Below, piece by piece: positions 27,434-35,947 of a stretch of DNA of 64,000 nucleotides. The position numbers and the translations under genes are program-made. Under the pieces are notes generated by a model. It saw only the letters and a list, made by a program, of their open reading frames with translations. It searched no databases and was not told the DNA's origin. Source of the DNA: Chelatococcus asaccharovorans (lineage in GTDB: Bacteria > Pseudomonadota > Alphaproteobacteria > Rhizobiales > Beijerinckiaceae); contig NZ_QJJK01000022.1 in NCBI RefSeq assembly GCF_003201475.1, positions 1-64,000 on the forward strand. Reading direction: 5' to 3'. Position 1 is the first letter of the stretch. Each line of letters opens with the position of its first letter.

Positions 27434-28795
27434 TCAGATCAGGACCGACAGGTTGTCTTCCACGAACTTCGTGTGAAGTCTGTCAGTAACGAACTCTTGG
27501 TGACGAACAAGATTGCGCAGGAACGCCAAGTTTGTCTCGATGCCCTCAATGATCGTACCTTGCAAGGCGGCGTCCAGACGTGAAATCGCCTGTGACCGAT
27601 CGCTTCCATGGGCCACAATCTTCATCATCAGGCTGTCGTAGAATGGCGTGATGCGATCGCCCTGCTCGAAGCCCGTGTCGATGCGGATGCCTTCGCCTTC
27701 TGGGAGTACCATTCGGTCGATGTTACCTGGGCTTGGGACGAAATGCTTCGCCGGGCGCTCAGCGCACACGCGGACTTCAATAGCATGCCCGTTGTCCTGA
27801 ATAGACTCCTGCGAGATCGTGCTGGATATATCTTCGCCCAATGCAAGCAGGATCTGCATCGATACCAGGTCGGTTCCGGTGATCATTTCGGTAACAGGAT
27901 GCTCAACCTGGAGACGGGTGTTCATTTCCATGAAGAAGAAGGAACCTGTTTCGTCGTCGTAAAGATACTCGACCGTTCCCGCACCTTGATAGTTCACAGA
28001 ATTGGCTAAATTGATTGCCGATGAAAGCATGCCTTCTGCCGCCTTCGGGTCCAACCGACGCGGTCGTGCTTCTTCCAGGATTTTCTGGTAGCGCCGCTGA
28101 GCGGAACAGTCACGGTGGTGGAGATGGATGGCTCCCTTCGTCCCCAAGCCGAAGAGTTGCACTTCGATGTGGCGGGCGCGCCGGATCAGTTTCTCGATAT
28201 AAACGGAAGGATCGGAGAATGCCCTTTCCGCCTGCGACGAGGTTGACTGGACGGCTGACACCAACTTCAAGGGGTCCTCGACTGGGCGCAGGCCAATACC
28301 TCCGCCGCCTCCGGCCGCTTTCACCAAGACCGGAAATCCGATGCTCTCCCCGGCTGCCAAGATGGACGGCTCGTTTGTTGGATCGAGCTTGCCACTGCCA
28401 GTGAGCACGGGCACGCTCGCGGCGATGGCCATTTCACGTGCCCGGTGCTTGTCGCCCATCGACAGTATGGTCTCTTCAGACGGCCCGACAAAGGCGATAC
28501 CTGCCTCGCGGCATTTGCGAGCGAACGCCGCGTTCTCCGCAAGGAACCCATAGCCGGGATGAATAGCGTCCGCGCCGGCGGCCCGGGCAGCTGCAACCAC
28601 CTTGTCGGCATCGAGATAGCTTTCGCTTGCCCGTGCTTGCCCGATAGCAATGCTTTCATCAGCGAGGCGGACGTGACGGGCGTGGGCGTCAGCTTCTGAG
28701 TAGACGGCGACCGCCGTAAAGCCGAGCTTCTTGACGCTCTGGATGATACGGCAAGCGATTTCGCCGCGATTGGCGACAAGAATTTTTTTTGGCAT
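27434..28795 (-). CDS. Biotin carboxylase subunit of an acyl-CoA carboxylase
   Basis: 453-residue ATP-grasp enzyme that carboxylates the biotin carrier using bicarbonate. N-terminal KKILVANRGEIACRIIQSVK, the Gly-rich ATP loop KAAGGGGGIGLRP, HIEVQLFG, and MEMNTRLQVEHPVTEMITGTDLV are present. Its length equals AccC and YngH, and there is no fused biotin domain, consistent with the separate 71-residue carrier at 12.0 kb. One unusual point: the canonical RRHQK reads RRYQK here, replacing a conserved active-site His with Tyr. Follows the acyl-CoA dehydrogenase gene by eight bases. Confidence 0.92.
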   Translation of the reverse strand: MPKKILVANRGEIACRIIQSVKKLGFTAVAVYSEADAHARHVRLADESIAIGQARASESYLDADKVVAAARAAGADAIHPGYGFLAENAAFARKCREAGIAFVGPSEETILSMGDKHRAREMAIAASVPVLTGSGKLDPTNEPSILAAGESIGFPVLVKAAGGGGGIGLRPVEDPLKLVSAVQSTSSQAERAFSDPSVYIEKLIRRARHIEVQLFGLGTKGAIHLHHRDCSAQRRYQKILEEARPRRLDPKAAEGMLSSAINLANSVNYQGAGTVEYLYDDETGSFFFMEMNTRLQVEHPVTEMITGTDLVSMQILLALGEDISSTISQESIQDNGHAIEVRVCAERPAKHFVPSPGNIDRMVLPEGEGIRIDTGFEQGDRITPFYDSLMMKIVAHGSDRSQAISRLDAALQGTIIEGIETNLAFLRNLVRHQEFVTDRLHTKFVEDNLSVLI

Positions 28796-28803
28796 CGGAG
28801 TTC

Positions 28804-29964
28804 TCAGAAAGAGCGGGGGAAACCAAACCAGCGCTCGGCAATCATGTTGAGCGCCATGTTCTGATTGAGCGGAGCGAAGGAATACAGGCGTGCATCACGA
28901 TAATACCGCTGGATGGGCAGATCGGTGTCGAAACCCGCGCCCGCGAAGATTTCCATTCCGGTGTCCGTGCATTGCACCGCCGCACGCGCTGATGCCCATT
29001 TCGCCATTGAACTCAGCACATCGGTCGCTTCACCCGCTTCGTCGCGGCGTGCGGCTTCAAGCGTCGCGAGCCATGCCGTCTCGACAGCAATACCCGCAAT
29101 GGAAAGTTGGTGTTGCACAGCCTGAAACTGACCGATTGGCCTGCCAAAGGCCGCACGTTCAAGCGCGTATTCCTGCGTAACCTCGAGAGCGCCTCGGCCG
29201 ATGCCGACCGCGACAGCGGCAGCGTTCATGCGTTCGCCGTTGAGCGTGGCGATGACCTGGGGAAAGCCATCGTCCAAAACGCCCATCAATGCGTCTTCGG
29301 GAATGCGTACGTCGTCGAAGGCTACGGCGTTTGTGTCGTAGCCGTTGATAGCCATCGTCGAAACCTCGCTGGCGGTGATACCCCGTGCCTTCGTCGGAAC
29401 GAGGAACATCGATAGACCGCGACTGCGATGCTCGGAGGTCCGCGCCAGGACAACCATGAGATCACTGGTGCTGGCGCCGCTGATCCACATTTTATTGCCG
29501 TTGATAATCCATCCGTCCGCTTCGCGAATGGCCTTGGTCTTCATGGCTGCCAGAATATCGGTGCCACCGCCCGCCTCCGTCAGGCAGAAGGATGCCTTGA
29601 TCTCGCCCTTCATCAGAGGCGTCAGATAGTCGCGCTTTTGCGCCTCGCTACCGTTCTCTTTGAGCAGGCGCGTAATCATGAAGTGCACGACCATGAACAC
29701 GGCCATCGAGGTCGCTTTCCTGCCGAGTGCTTCGAGAATCACGACCTGTTCGATGGCACCGCCGCCACCGCCGCCCAATTCTTCTGAAACGCCGACGCCT
29801 AAGATACCCAATTCGCTCAGTGCGGCATGCAGTTCGTTATCGAACTGCTTGGAGTTGTCCAGCTTCTGTGCACGCGAGACTGGCGAAACCCGGTCGATGG
29901 TCCCTTCGAGCGCCTGCCTGAGCATTTCCTGCTCTTCGGTCAGCTTGGCCAGCTGTGGCAGCAT
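28804..29964 (-). CDS. Acyl-CoA dehydrogenase
   Basis: 386-residue flavoenzyme that would introduce the 2,3 double bond into an acyl-CoA. Motifs are KASFCLTEAGGGTDILAAMK (flavin and substrate contact), NGNKMWISGASTSD, and a C-terminal region with IQRYYRDARLYSFAPLNQNM. The ATG at 29964 has GGAGG seven bases upstream; a longer frame exists but lacks a ribosome-binding site and runs through the divergent promoter. First gene of a three-gene minus-strand unit with biotin carboxylase and CoA transferase. In this setting it corresponds to the isovaleryl-CoA dehydrogenase or YngJ position. Confidence 0.92.
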   Translation of the reverse strand: MLPQLAKLTEEQEMLRQALEGTIDRVSPVSRAQKLDNSKQFDNELHAALSELGILGVGVSEELGGGGGGAIEQVVILEALGRKATSMAVFMVVHFMITRLLKENGSEAQKRDYLTPLMKGEIKASFCLTEAGGGTDILAAMKTKAIREADGWIINGNKMWISGASTSDLMVVLARTSEHRSRGLSMFLVPTKARGITASEVSTMAINGYDTNAVAFDDVRIPEDALMGVLDDGFPQVIATLNGERMNAAAVAVGIGRGALEVTQEYALERAAFGRPIGQFQAVQHQLSIAGIAVETAWLATLEAARRDEAGEATDVLSSMAKWASARAAVQCTDTGMEIFAGAGFDTDLPIQRYYRDARLYSFAPLNQNMALNMIAERWFGFPRSF

Positions 29965-30011
29965 GTGTCGTCCTCCAAAGATGCCTACCGCGTTAACGCG
30001 ATTGACAAAAT

Positions 30012-30025
30012 AACAGTCGTTTGTT
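30012..30025. promoter_or_regulatory. Operator-like palindrome, site 3 of 4 (AACAG-TCGT-TTGTT)
   Basis: Near-palindrome with four of five arm bases matched, between the divergent acyl-CoA dehydrogenase and EthD genes. It is followed by TTTATAG and preceded by TTGACA at 30003-30008. The spacing to a -10-like TATAGT is about 17 bases, so this may be the plus-strand promoter with the operator between its boxes. Confidence 0.55.
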
Positions 30026-30046
30026 TTTATAGTTTGCGAGGAAACG

Positions 30047-30415
30047 ATGATCAAGATCACCTACAGCATATTTGCTCGGCCTGATGTGCCGGAGGGCCAG
30101 ATTCGCACACTGTGGATGGACGAGCACCGCGCTCTTCTTCAACGCCGCGCCCGGGCGCGGGGTATCGTCCGCTACGTGCAGACCCTTCGCAGTCCTAGCC
30201 CGATCGAGCTGAAAATAGCGCGTGCCCGAGGTGTCGCCTTCGAAGCACCATCCGGAATGGCCGAGCTCTACTGGGAATCTATTGAAGCGCTCGAGACCTC
30301 GTTCGAGCGTCCAGAGGCTATCGCAGCCTACCGCGAGCTTCTCGAAGACGAAAAAGGGTTCACGGCACGATCGGTGGCCTCGCCATGGATCGGCACGCAG
30401 CGGCAAGTGATTTGA
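30047..30415 (+). CDS. EthD-domain-like small protein
   Basis: 122-residue protein with a single dimeric alpha/beta-barrel (EthD or stress-responsive A/B barrel) look: IKITYSIFARPDVPEGQIRT followed by WMDEHRALLQRRARARGIVRYVQ, then FERPEAIAAYRELLEDE. GAGG precedes the ATG. Such proteins act as small oxygenases, lactonases or helper proteins in aromatic and terpene breakdown. First gene of the plus-strand unit to 34.3 kb, divergent from the acyl-CoA dehydrogenase. Exact role unknown. Confidence 0.72.
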   Translation: MIKITYSIFARPDVPEGQIRTLWMDEHRALLQRRARARGIVRYVQTLRSPSPIELKIARARGVAFEAPSGMAELYWESIEALETSFERPEAIAAYRELLEDEKGFTARSVASPWIGTQRQVI

Positions 30416-30431
30416 AGCGGGAGCTCTGCTG

Positions 30432-31544
30432 ATGGGGCTGTTCAAAGAATTCGTTGTTGGTGGGAAGACACTATCGAATCGCATTGTCATGGCCCCTATG
30501 ACGCGGAGCCGCGCAGATTTCCAAGGCAACGTAAGTTCCTTGGCGCTGGAATACTACTCGCAGCGCGCGACTGCGGGGCTCCTAATCACCGAAGCAATTG
30601 GCATCAGTCCTCAGGCGCACGGATATCCCTTCACTCCCGGGATTTGGACGAAGACGCAGGTCGACGGATGGCGCGCGGTGACAGATGCGGTTCACGCGCG
30701 AGGAGGTCTCATCTGTGCGCAACTCTGGCATGTCGGTCGGGTATTCGCGTCGGCTAACAATCCTTTGGGGCTGGCGCCGGTTGGACCGGCTGCGGTAGCC
30801 GCCGAGGGACAGATATTCACCAAAGGTGGTCCTGTGCCCCTTCCCGTTCCTCGAGCGCTGTCCACCCAGGAAGTCAGATCGACTGCTGCGGACTACGGTA
30901 CAGCCGCCTCTCGGGCTTTCGACGCGGGATTCGACTTCGTGGAGTTGCATGGGGCGAATGGCTATCTCATTGAACAGTTCCTCTCGGACGAGGCAAACAT
31001 CAGGGCCGATGAATTCGGAGGCTCGGCAAACAATCGCCTGAACTTCCTGCGCGCCGTGCTCGATGAAGTCGAGAGTGCCGCCGGGGGATTATCCCAAGTC
31101 GGCGTGAGGCTGTCGCCTTACGGAGATTTCAATGGCATCAATCATAGCAATCACGCCGACCTTTTCGACCGAGTTCTGGGCCTCCTGGCGGCTCGGAAGC
31201 CGGGTTATCTCCACCTCATCGAGCCGTCGGTCTCCGGAGACGGCAGTCGCCGGACGGCAAAAGGCGACCAAGCCCCGGATGTGTTAAAGATCGCTCACGC
31301 CGCGTTTTCAGGCCCGATCATTGCCTGCGCTGACTACGATCGTGCGAGAGCTGATGCGACGTTGAAGAACGGCTGTGCCGATCTCATCGCTTTTGGACGC
31401 CCCTTCATCTCAAATCCCGATCTCGTCGAGCGGATGCGCGACGGCATACCCGCCGCTCCCTGGGATCGATCGACTTTCTACACGCGCGGAGAAAAAGGCT
31501 ACACGGATTATCCGACTCTGGCCTCCGCACCTCACCATGTCTGA
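30432..31544 (+). CDS. Old yellow enzyme family ene-reductase
   Basis: 370-residue FMN TIM-barrel oxidoreductase of the NemA/OYE type, reducing activated C=C bonds of enals, enones or nitro-olefins with NAD(P)H. Visible features are NRIVMAPMTRSRA near the N-terminus, AQLWHVGRVF, the paired active-site residues in ELHGANGYLIEQFL, GVRLSPYGDF, and the FMN phosphate site DLIAFGRPFISNPDLV. Second gene of the EthD-OYE-cupin-BioY-FAH-SDR unit. Suggests that an unsaturated carbonyl compound feeds the pathway. Confidence 0.92.
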   Translation: MGLFKEFVVGGKTLSNRIVMAPMTRSRADFQGNVSSLALEYYSQRATAGLLITEAIGISPQAHGYPFTPGIWTKTQVDGWRAVTDAVHARGGLICAQLWHVGRVFASANNPLGLAPVGPAAVAAEGQIFTKGGPVPLPVPRALSTQEVRSTAADYGTAASRAFDAGFDFVELHGANGYLIEQFLSDEANIRADEFGGSANNRLNFLRAVLDEVESAAGGLSQVGVRLSPYGDFNGINHSNHADLFDRVLGLLAARKPGYLHLIEPSVSGDGSRRTAKGDQAPDVLKIAHAAFSGPIIACADYDRARADATLKNGCADLIAFGRPFISNPDLVERMRDGIPAAPWDRSTFYTRGEKGYTDYPTLASAPHHV

Positions 31545-31560
31545 AGCAGGAGATCGAGAA

Positions 31561-31983
31561 ATGACCGAAGTGAAGCCAGTGGTCACGCGCGCTGGCGCCG
31601 AAGATAACGATACTGCGCAATCCGGGGATTGTGTGCGTGTTTCCGGCGTAAGCCCGCAGCACACTCCCGCGACGAAGATTTGGTTTGGTCGCGTCAGCAA
31701 CGAACCTGGTCACCGGTCGCCTCCACACCATCACGGCGAAGCGGAGACCGGGGGTTATGTGCTCAAGGGCAATGGCCGAATTTACTTCGGAAAGGACTAC
31801 AAGGAGTTCGTTGATCTTGGGGAAGGGGACTTCGTCTTTGTGCCGCCCTTTATGCCGCACGTCGAGGTTAACATGTCTACGACGGAAGAACTCGTGTGGC
31901 TTACTGCAAGAACACCCGAAAACCTAGTTGTTAATCTTGAAGATGTCGATGACGCTTCGCTCGAAGGCTACCGCCGGGCGTAG
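31561..31983 (+). CDS. Cupin-domain protein
   Basis: 140-residue single cupin. Motif 1 is visible as SPPHHHGEAETGGYVLKGNG (His, His, Glu metal ligands), and motif 2 as GDFVFVPPFMPHVEVN with the last His. The ATG at 31561 is preferred over an upstream in-frame start because the cupin begins soon after it and it follows the OYE stop. Could be a small dioxygenase, isomerase or sensor of the pathway; not decidable. Confidence 0.85.
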   Translation: MTEVKPVVTRAGAEDNDTAQSGDCVRVSGVSPQHTPATKIWFGRVSNEPGHRSPPHHHGEAETGGYVLKGNGRIYFGKDYKEFVDLGEGDFVFVPPFMPHVEVNMSTTEELVWLTARTPENLVVNLEDVDDASLEGYRRA

Positions 31984-31996
31984 GGAGTAACGGGGT

Positions 31997-32572
31997 ATGA
32001 CCTATCGGATCGCTCACGCGGGATCCTCGGTTTCGACGCGCTTGGCGACCATCATTCTCGGCTCGCTCCTGATGACCGCGGCTGCCAAAATTCAGGTGCC
32101 GTTTTACCCCGTGCCGATGTCGATGCAGAGCGCCGTCGCGGTTGGGCTCGGTCTAACGTTGGGAAGCCGGTTAGGCGCCGCGGCGGTGTTTACTTACCTT
32201 CTACAGGGCGTGGCCGGCTTTCCAGTTTTTGCTAGTCCACATGCTGCCGGCATTTCGTACCTCATGGGACCCACGGGTGGCTATATCCTTGGTTTCGTCT
32301 GCGCGGCGGCAGTAGCTGGCGCCCTGCGAGATTGGTCCAGAGGCAAGCTGCCCAGGATCGTCATCGCCACCACCGCCGCATCGCTGTCCGTCTACGGCCC
32401 CGGGTTATTCTGGCTCGGAGCGTATACGGGCTACGGCGAGGGGCTTCTCGCGGCTGGCGTCGTGCCGTTCCTGCTGGGTGATGCACTTAAGATCGTCCTC
32501 GTCGCTTGCGCGACGCAGACCTCGACGAAGCTCCTTCGAAAGCCAGGAGGAAACTCATCATCATGCGCGTGA
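31997..32572 (+). CDS. bioY: BioY-family biotin transporter
   Basis: 191-residue membrane protein, substrate-binding S-component of a biotin ECF transporter. Signature segments are KIQVPFYPVPMSMQSAVAVG, FTYLLQGVAGFPVFA, and GPTGGYILGFVCAA, with about six hydrophobic helices. No ATPase or T-component is adjacent; BioY proteins can work alone or with a shared module. Placed inside an operon linked by a common operator to a biotin-dependent carboxylase, it probably raises biotin supply when that enzyme is induced. Overlaps the FAH gene by ten bases. Confidence 0.9.
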   Translation: MTYRIAHAGSSVSTRLATIILGSLLMTAAAKIQVPFYPVPMSMQSAVAVGLGLTLGSRLGAAAVFTYLLQGVAGFPVFASPHAAGISYLMGPTGGYILGFVCAAAVAGALRDWSRGKLPRIVIATTAASLSVYGPGLFWLGAYTGYGEGLLAAGVVPFLLGDALKIVLVACATQTSTKLLRKPGGNSSSCA

Positions 32573-33444
32573 TCAGCTTTTCCGACCTGAGCGGACGCCA
32601 GACCTATGGCTTGGTCGATGGCGACACGGTCCTCGATATGGCCGGGCTTGACGGACTGCCGAATGATGTCCGTGGCTTAGTCGCGACCGATGGCTGGGCC
32701 CGAACGCTGGCAGCGGCCGTGGCCTCGGCCCCGCGGCTGAACCTCAAGGACGTGACTTTCCTCCCGGTCGTGACCAATCCGTCAAAGATTCTCTGCGTGG
32801 GTATCAACTACGCTTCGCATGTCATCGAGACGGGACGCGAAATGCCCGCCAAGCCGATGATCTTCACGCGCTTCGCGTCCTCGCAGATCGGGCATGCGCA
32901 GCCGCTACTCAAGCCGGCCGTCTCTTCGAGGTTCGATTTCGAAGGAGAGCTTGCGGTGATCGTCGGCAAGGGTGGCCGCTACCTCTCCAAGACGGAAAGC
33001 CTTGAGGCGGTTGCCGGGTACAGCATCTACAATGATGGTTCGGTCCGGGATTGGCAGAGGCACACTCTGCAATGGACACCCGGGAAGAATTTCCCGGCTA
33101 CAGGAGCCTTCGGCCCCTGGCTTGTTACCCCCGACGAAATGGGGCCAATCGGTACCCAACGAATCGTTACGCGGGTCAATGGTAAGGTCATGCAAGACGG
33201 CAGGTTGGACGATCTCATCTTCGATGTGAGATGTTTGGTCTCCTATTGCTCGCACTTCACCCCACTGGAGCCCGGCGACGTAATTATCACAGGCACGACC
33301 GGTGGAGTGGGGGCATTCCGTGAGCCTCCCGTCTGGTTGGAGGCTGGCGACGTCGTGGATGTGGAGATCGATGGGATCGGCGTCCTGTCGAACGCCGTTG
33401 CCGATGATACGCTCAGACCGCGGGAACGCGGCGAATGGCTATGA
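32563..33444 (+). CDS. Fumarylacetoacetate hydrolase family protein
   Basis: 293-residue FAH-fold enzyme. Features are GINYASHVIETGRE, the metal-binding Glu-x-Glu in FDFEGELAVIVGKGG, GYSIYNDGSVRDWQRH with the metal Asp, TPGKNFPATGAFGPWL, and ITGTTGGVGAFREPPVWL. Members cleave C-C bonds of diketo acids, decarboxylate, or hydrate dienoates (HpaG and MhpD-like). The ATG overlaps bioY. A decayed second copy lies at 39.6 kb. Substrate unknown. Confidence 0.9.
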   Translation: MRVISFSDLSGRQTYGLVDGDTVLDMAGLDGLPNDVRGLVATDGWARTLAAAVASAPRLNLKDVTFLPVVTNPSKILCVGINYASHVIETGREMPAKPMIFTRFASSQIGHAQPLLKPAVSSRFDFEGELAVIVGKGGRYLSKTESLEAVAGYSIYNDGSVRDWQRHTLQWTPGKNFPATGAFGPWLVTPDEMGPIGTQRIVTRVNGKVMQDGRLDDLIFDVRCLVSYCSHFTPLEPGDVIITGTTGGVGAFREPPVWLEAGDVVDVEIDGIGVLSNAVADDTLRPRERGEWL

Positions 33445-33488
33445 TCAGCGCGTATGGCCTGATCAGGAGGCTAACGGCGTGAGAGGAG

Positions 33489-34262
33489 ATGGCGATGAAG
33501 GACATATTCGGGGTTGAGGGAAAAGTTCTTCTCGTCACAGGGGGCGCCTCGGGAATAGGTGCCGCGGCGGTCAAGATCGCCGCGGCATCAGGAGCCAAGG
33601 TGTGTGTCGCCGATGTCGACCTCCAGGCGGCCGAAGAACTTGCCCGACAGGTCGATCCAGAGGGCCGGAACATCTTGTCCTGTCAGGTGGACGTTTCCGA
33701 TGATCGAAGCGTGACGGCTATGATGGCGGCCTTGGTCGAAAGGTTCGGCCGTCTTGACGGTGCCTTCAACAATGCGGGCATCGGTCTGGGCGCGGTAGAG
33801 TCAGCCGGCCGCAAGGCCGCAGAGGTGCGGGAGGAGGCTTGGCGGCGGATGCTCGATGTCAATCTGACGGGTGTCTGGCTCTGCATGAAGGCCGAACTGC
33901 GGACAATGAGGTCGGGTGCCGCCATCGTCAACGCTTCGTCCATCGCAGGGCTCTCCGCCATGCCTATGTCTGCCCCTTACGTGGCAGCCAAACATGGTGT
34001 CGTCGGTCTGACCAAGGCCGCGGCTATCGACTATGGTCCAGCCGGAATCCGAATCAACGCGATCTGCCCCGGATATACGGATACACCGCTGATCGGGCAC
34101 GTCGGCAAAGAGCGGCGCAGCGATCTCGCCGCGAGGAAACCGTTGGGACGCTTTGGCCAACCCGACGAAATTGCCCGGCAGGCTATATGGCTGCTGTCCG
34201 ATAACAGCTCGTACGTGACCGGGGCCGCATTCACGGTGGACGGCGGATATTCTGCCACATGA
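33489..34262 (+). CDS. SDR-family oxidoreductase
   Basis: 257-residue short-chain dehydrogenase with VTGGASGIGAAAVKIAAASG, CVADVDL (Asp favouring NAD), NNAGIG, VNASSIAG and YVAAKHGVVGLTK for the Ser-Tyr-Lys triad, and VTGAAFTVDGGY. AGGAG lies directly before the ATG at 33489, so translation may really begin at the second ATG (33495). Last gene of the plus-strand unit, convergent with the Liv-type transporter. The 211 bases that follow hold no recognisable gene. Confidence 0.9.
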   Translation: MAMKDIFGVEGKVLLVTGGASGIGAAAVKIAAASGAKVCVADVDLQAAEELARQVDPEGRNILSCQVDVSDDRSVTAMMAALVERFGRLDGAFNNAGIGLGAVESAGRKAAEVREEAWRRMLDVNLTGVWLCMKAELRTMRSGAAIVNASSIAGLSAMPMSAPYVAAKHGVVGLTKAAAIDYGPAGIRINAICPGYTDTPLIGHVGKERRSDLAARKPLGRFGQPDEIARQAIWLLSDNSSYVTGAAFTVDGGYSAT

Positions 34263-34473
34263 CAGCGGGAAGTGGTGGGAGTTAATCATCGCTTCCAATA
34301 GGCCCCTTACCGCGGCTTATGGGCATCCAAGCTTTTGTGAGAATTCGGTTCCCGCTATCCTATCATTCTGACAGAGCCTGTTGAGATCAGCCAGGCGTGA
34401 TGAGGAGCAACGATCTCGCCGCCTCTGCCGAACGCAATGTTTTCGAGTGAGACCGCCGATGGCGGCCTGCCCG

Positions 34474-35187
34474 TTAATGTCCAAAGATCAGGCTTTGAGC
34501 GCTGCGGTCGCGGCGCACGACTTCCGCAGGTCCTGCAAAACGCGTCCGTCCGGCGGAAATGATGAGCGCATGGTCCGCGACATCCAGCGCGAGCTTTGCG
34601 TTCTGTTCGACCAGCAGGATCGTGATCCCGGTCTCCTTCAGCCTCCGGATTTCCTTGTAGATTTCTTTGATGATGACGGGGGCCAATCCCATTGATGGCT
34701 CGTCCAGCATCAGCACTTTCGGCCTCCCCATCAGGGCGCGGCCAATTGCCAGCATCTGCTGTTCACCTCCCGAAAGCGAGATCGCCATCTGGGAACGTCT
34801 TTCGCGCAGTCGCGGAAAAAGGTTGAAAACCGTCTCAAGATCGGAACCGAGATCCTGGTCTCTTCTGGCATAGCCACCGACCCGAAGATTTTCCTCGACT
34901 GACATCATCGCGAAAACCTGGCGTCCTTCAGGAACGTGTATCAGGCCTTTGGAGACGAGCTGCTGAGCGCTGGCCCGGTTGGTCGGTTGACCCAAGAATG
35001 TCACGGTGCCTGACACGGTCGTCAACGTCCGAGAAATAGCTTTGAGAAGACTCGTTTTTCCAGCGCCGTTGGGGCCGATCACGCACATCAACTCACCGGG
35101 ACGGATTGCCAGATCAACCTCGTCCACCGCTTTGAGGTTCCCGTAGAAGGCCGAAACCTTATCGAGCTTCAAAAGCGCCTCATTCAT
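34474..35187 (-). CDS. livF: Branched-chain-type ABC transporter ATPase LivF
   Basis: 237-residue ATPase. Walker A GPNGAGKTSLL, signature SLSGGEQQMLAIGRAL, Walker B VLMLDEPSMGLAPVIIKEIY; short, without a C-terminal extension, as usual for LivF. The ATG in MNEALLKLDK overlaps livG by eight bases; a longer upstream frame reads through livG and is not used. Works with LivG, LivH, LivM and the binding protein of this operon, probably importing an organic acid or amino-acid-like substrate for the surrounding catabolic genes. Confidence 0.92.
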   Translation of the reverse strand: MNEALLKLDKVSAFYGNLKAVDEVDLAIRPGELMCVIGPNGAGKTSLLKAISRTLTTVSGTVTFLGQPTNRASAQQLVSKGLIHVPEGRQVFAMMSVEENLRVGGYARRDQDLGSDLETVFNLFPRLRERRSQMAISLSGGEQQMLAIGRALMGRPKVLMLDEPSMGLAPVIIKEIYKEIRRLKETGITILLVEQNAKLALDVADHALIISAGRTRFAGPAEVVRRDRSAQSLIFGH

Positions 35188-35944
35188 CCGAATCCGCCCC
35201 AATATATGCTGCAATAACTTTGGGATCCTCGCGGATCTGCGCCGGTCCGCCCCGCGCGATGACGCTACCTGCATCCATGACGTAGACCTCATCGGAAATT
35301 TCCAAGACGAGATCAAGATCGTGCTCGATGAGCACGAGCGACACGCCGGTCGACGAAATCTTCTTCAGCAGCTTACCGAGCGCCGCGGTCTCGGCTGTGT
35401 TCAAACCCGCAGCCGGCTCGTCCAGGAGGAGCCATTTAGGCGAAGTTGCGAGCGCTCGCGAGATTTCCAGCTTGCGTTGGAGGCCATAAGGCAAGTCTCC
35501 CGCCCTCCGCTCTCGCCACGCCTGCTCGAACGCGACGAAGTCCAGCAGTTCGTGCGCGCGTTCTTCAGAGCGGCGCATTTCGGCGCGGCTGGAGGGTAGC
35601 CCGAGGAGATCGCTGATCCGGCTTGCCGACTGCAAGCGGAAGCAACCGCTTGCTGCGACCTCCCACGCCGGCATGTGCGAGAACATTTGCAGGTTCTGGA
35701 ATGTTCGGGCGATGCCAAGTCCGCACATCTCGTGAGGGGGCAACCCTAGGAGAGTGCGTGCATCAAGGAGAACGTCACCCGCGGTGGGCTTGGTAAACCC
35801 GGAGATAACGTTCATCAGGCTGCTTTTTCCAGCGCCGTTTGGTCCTATGACGGAGGTCAATTTGCCCGGGATGAGTTCCATGTCCACCGAACGCAACGCG
35901 TGCACGCCGCCGAAGGACTTCTTGACGTTTATGATCTGGAGCAT
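35180..35944 (-). CDS. livG: Branched-chain-type ABC transporter ATPase LivG
   Basis: 254-residue ATPase with Walker A GPNGAGKSSLMNVISGF, the Q-loop region GIARTFQNLQMFSHM, signature LPYGLQRKLEISRAL, Walker B WLLLDEPAAGLNTAE, and a LivG-type C-terminus (RGGPAQIREDPKVIAAYIG). The YGLQ signature in place of SGGQ is common in LivG. Three bases separate it from livM. Confidence 0.92.
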   Translation of the reverse strand: MLQIINVKKSFGGVHALRSVDMELIPGKLTSVIGPNGAGKSSLMNVISGFTKPTAGDVLLDARTLLGLPPHEMCGLGIARTFQNLQMFSHMPAWEVAASGCFRLQSASRISDLLGLPSSRAEMRRSEERAHELLDFVAFEQAWRERRAGDLPYGLQRKLEISRALATSPKWLLLDEPAAGLNTAETAALGKLLKKISSTGVSLVLIEHDLDLVLEISDEVYVMDAGSVIARGGPAQIREDPKVIAAYIGADSDE

Positions 35945-35947
35945 CGA

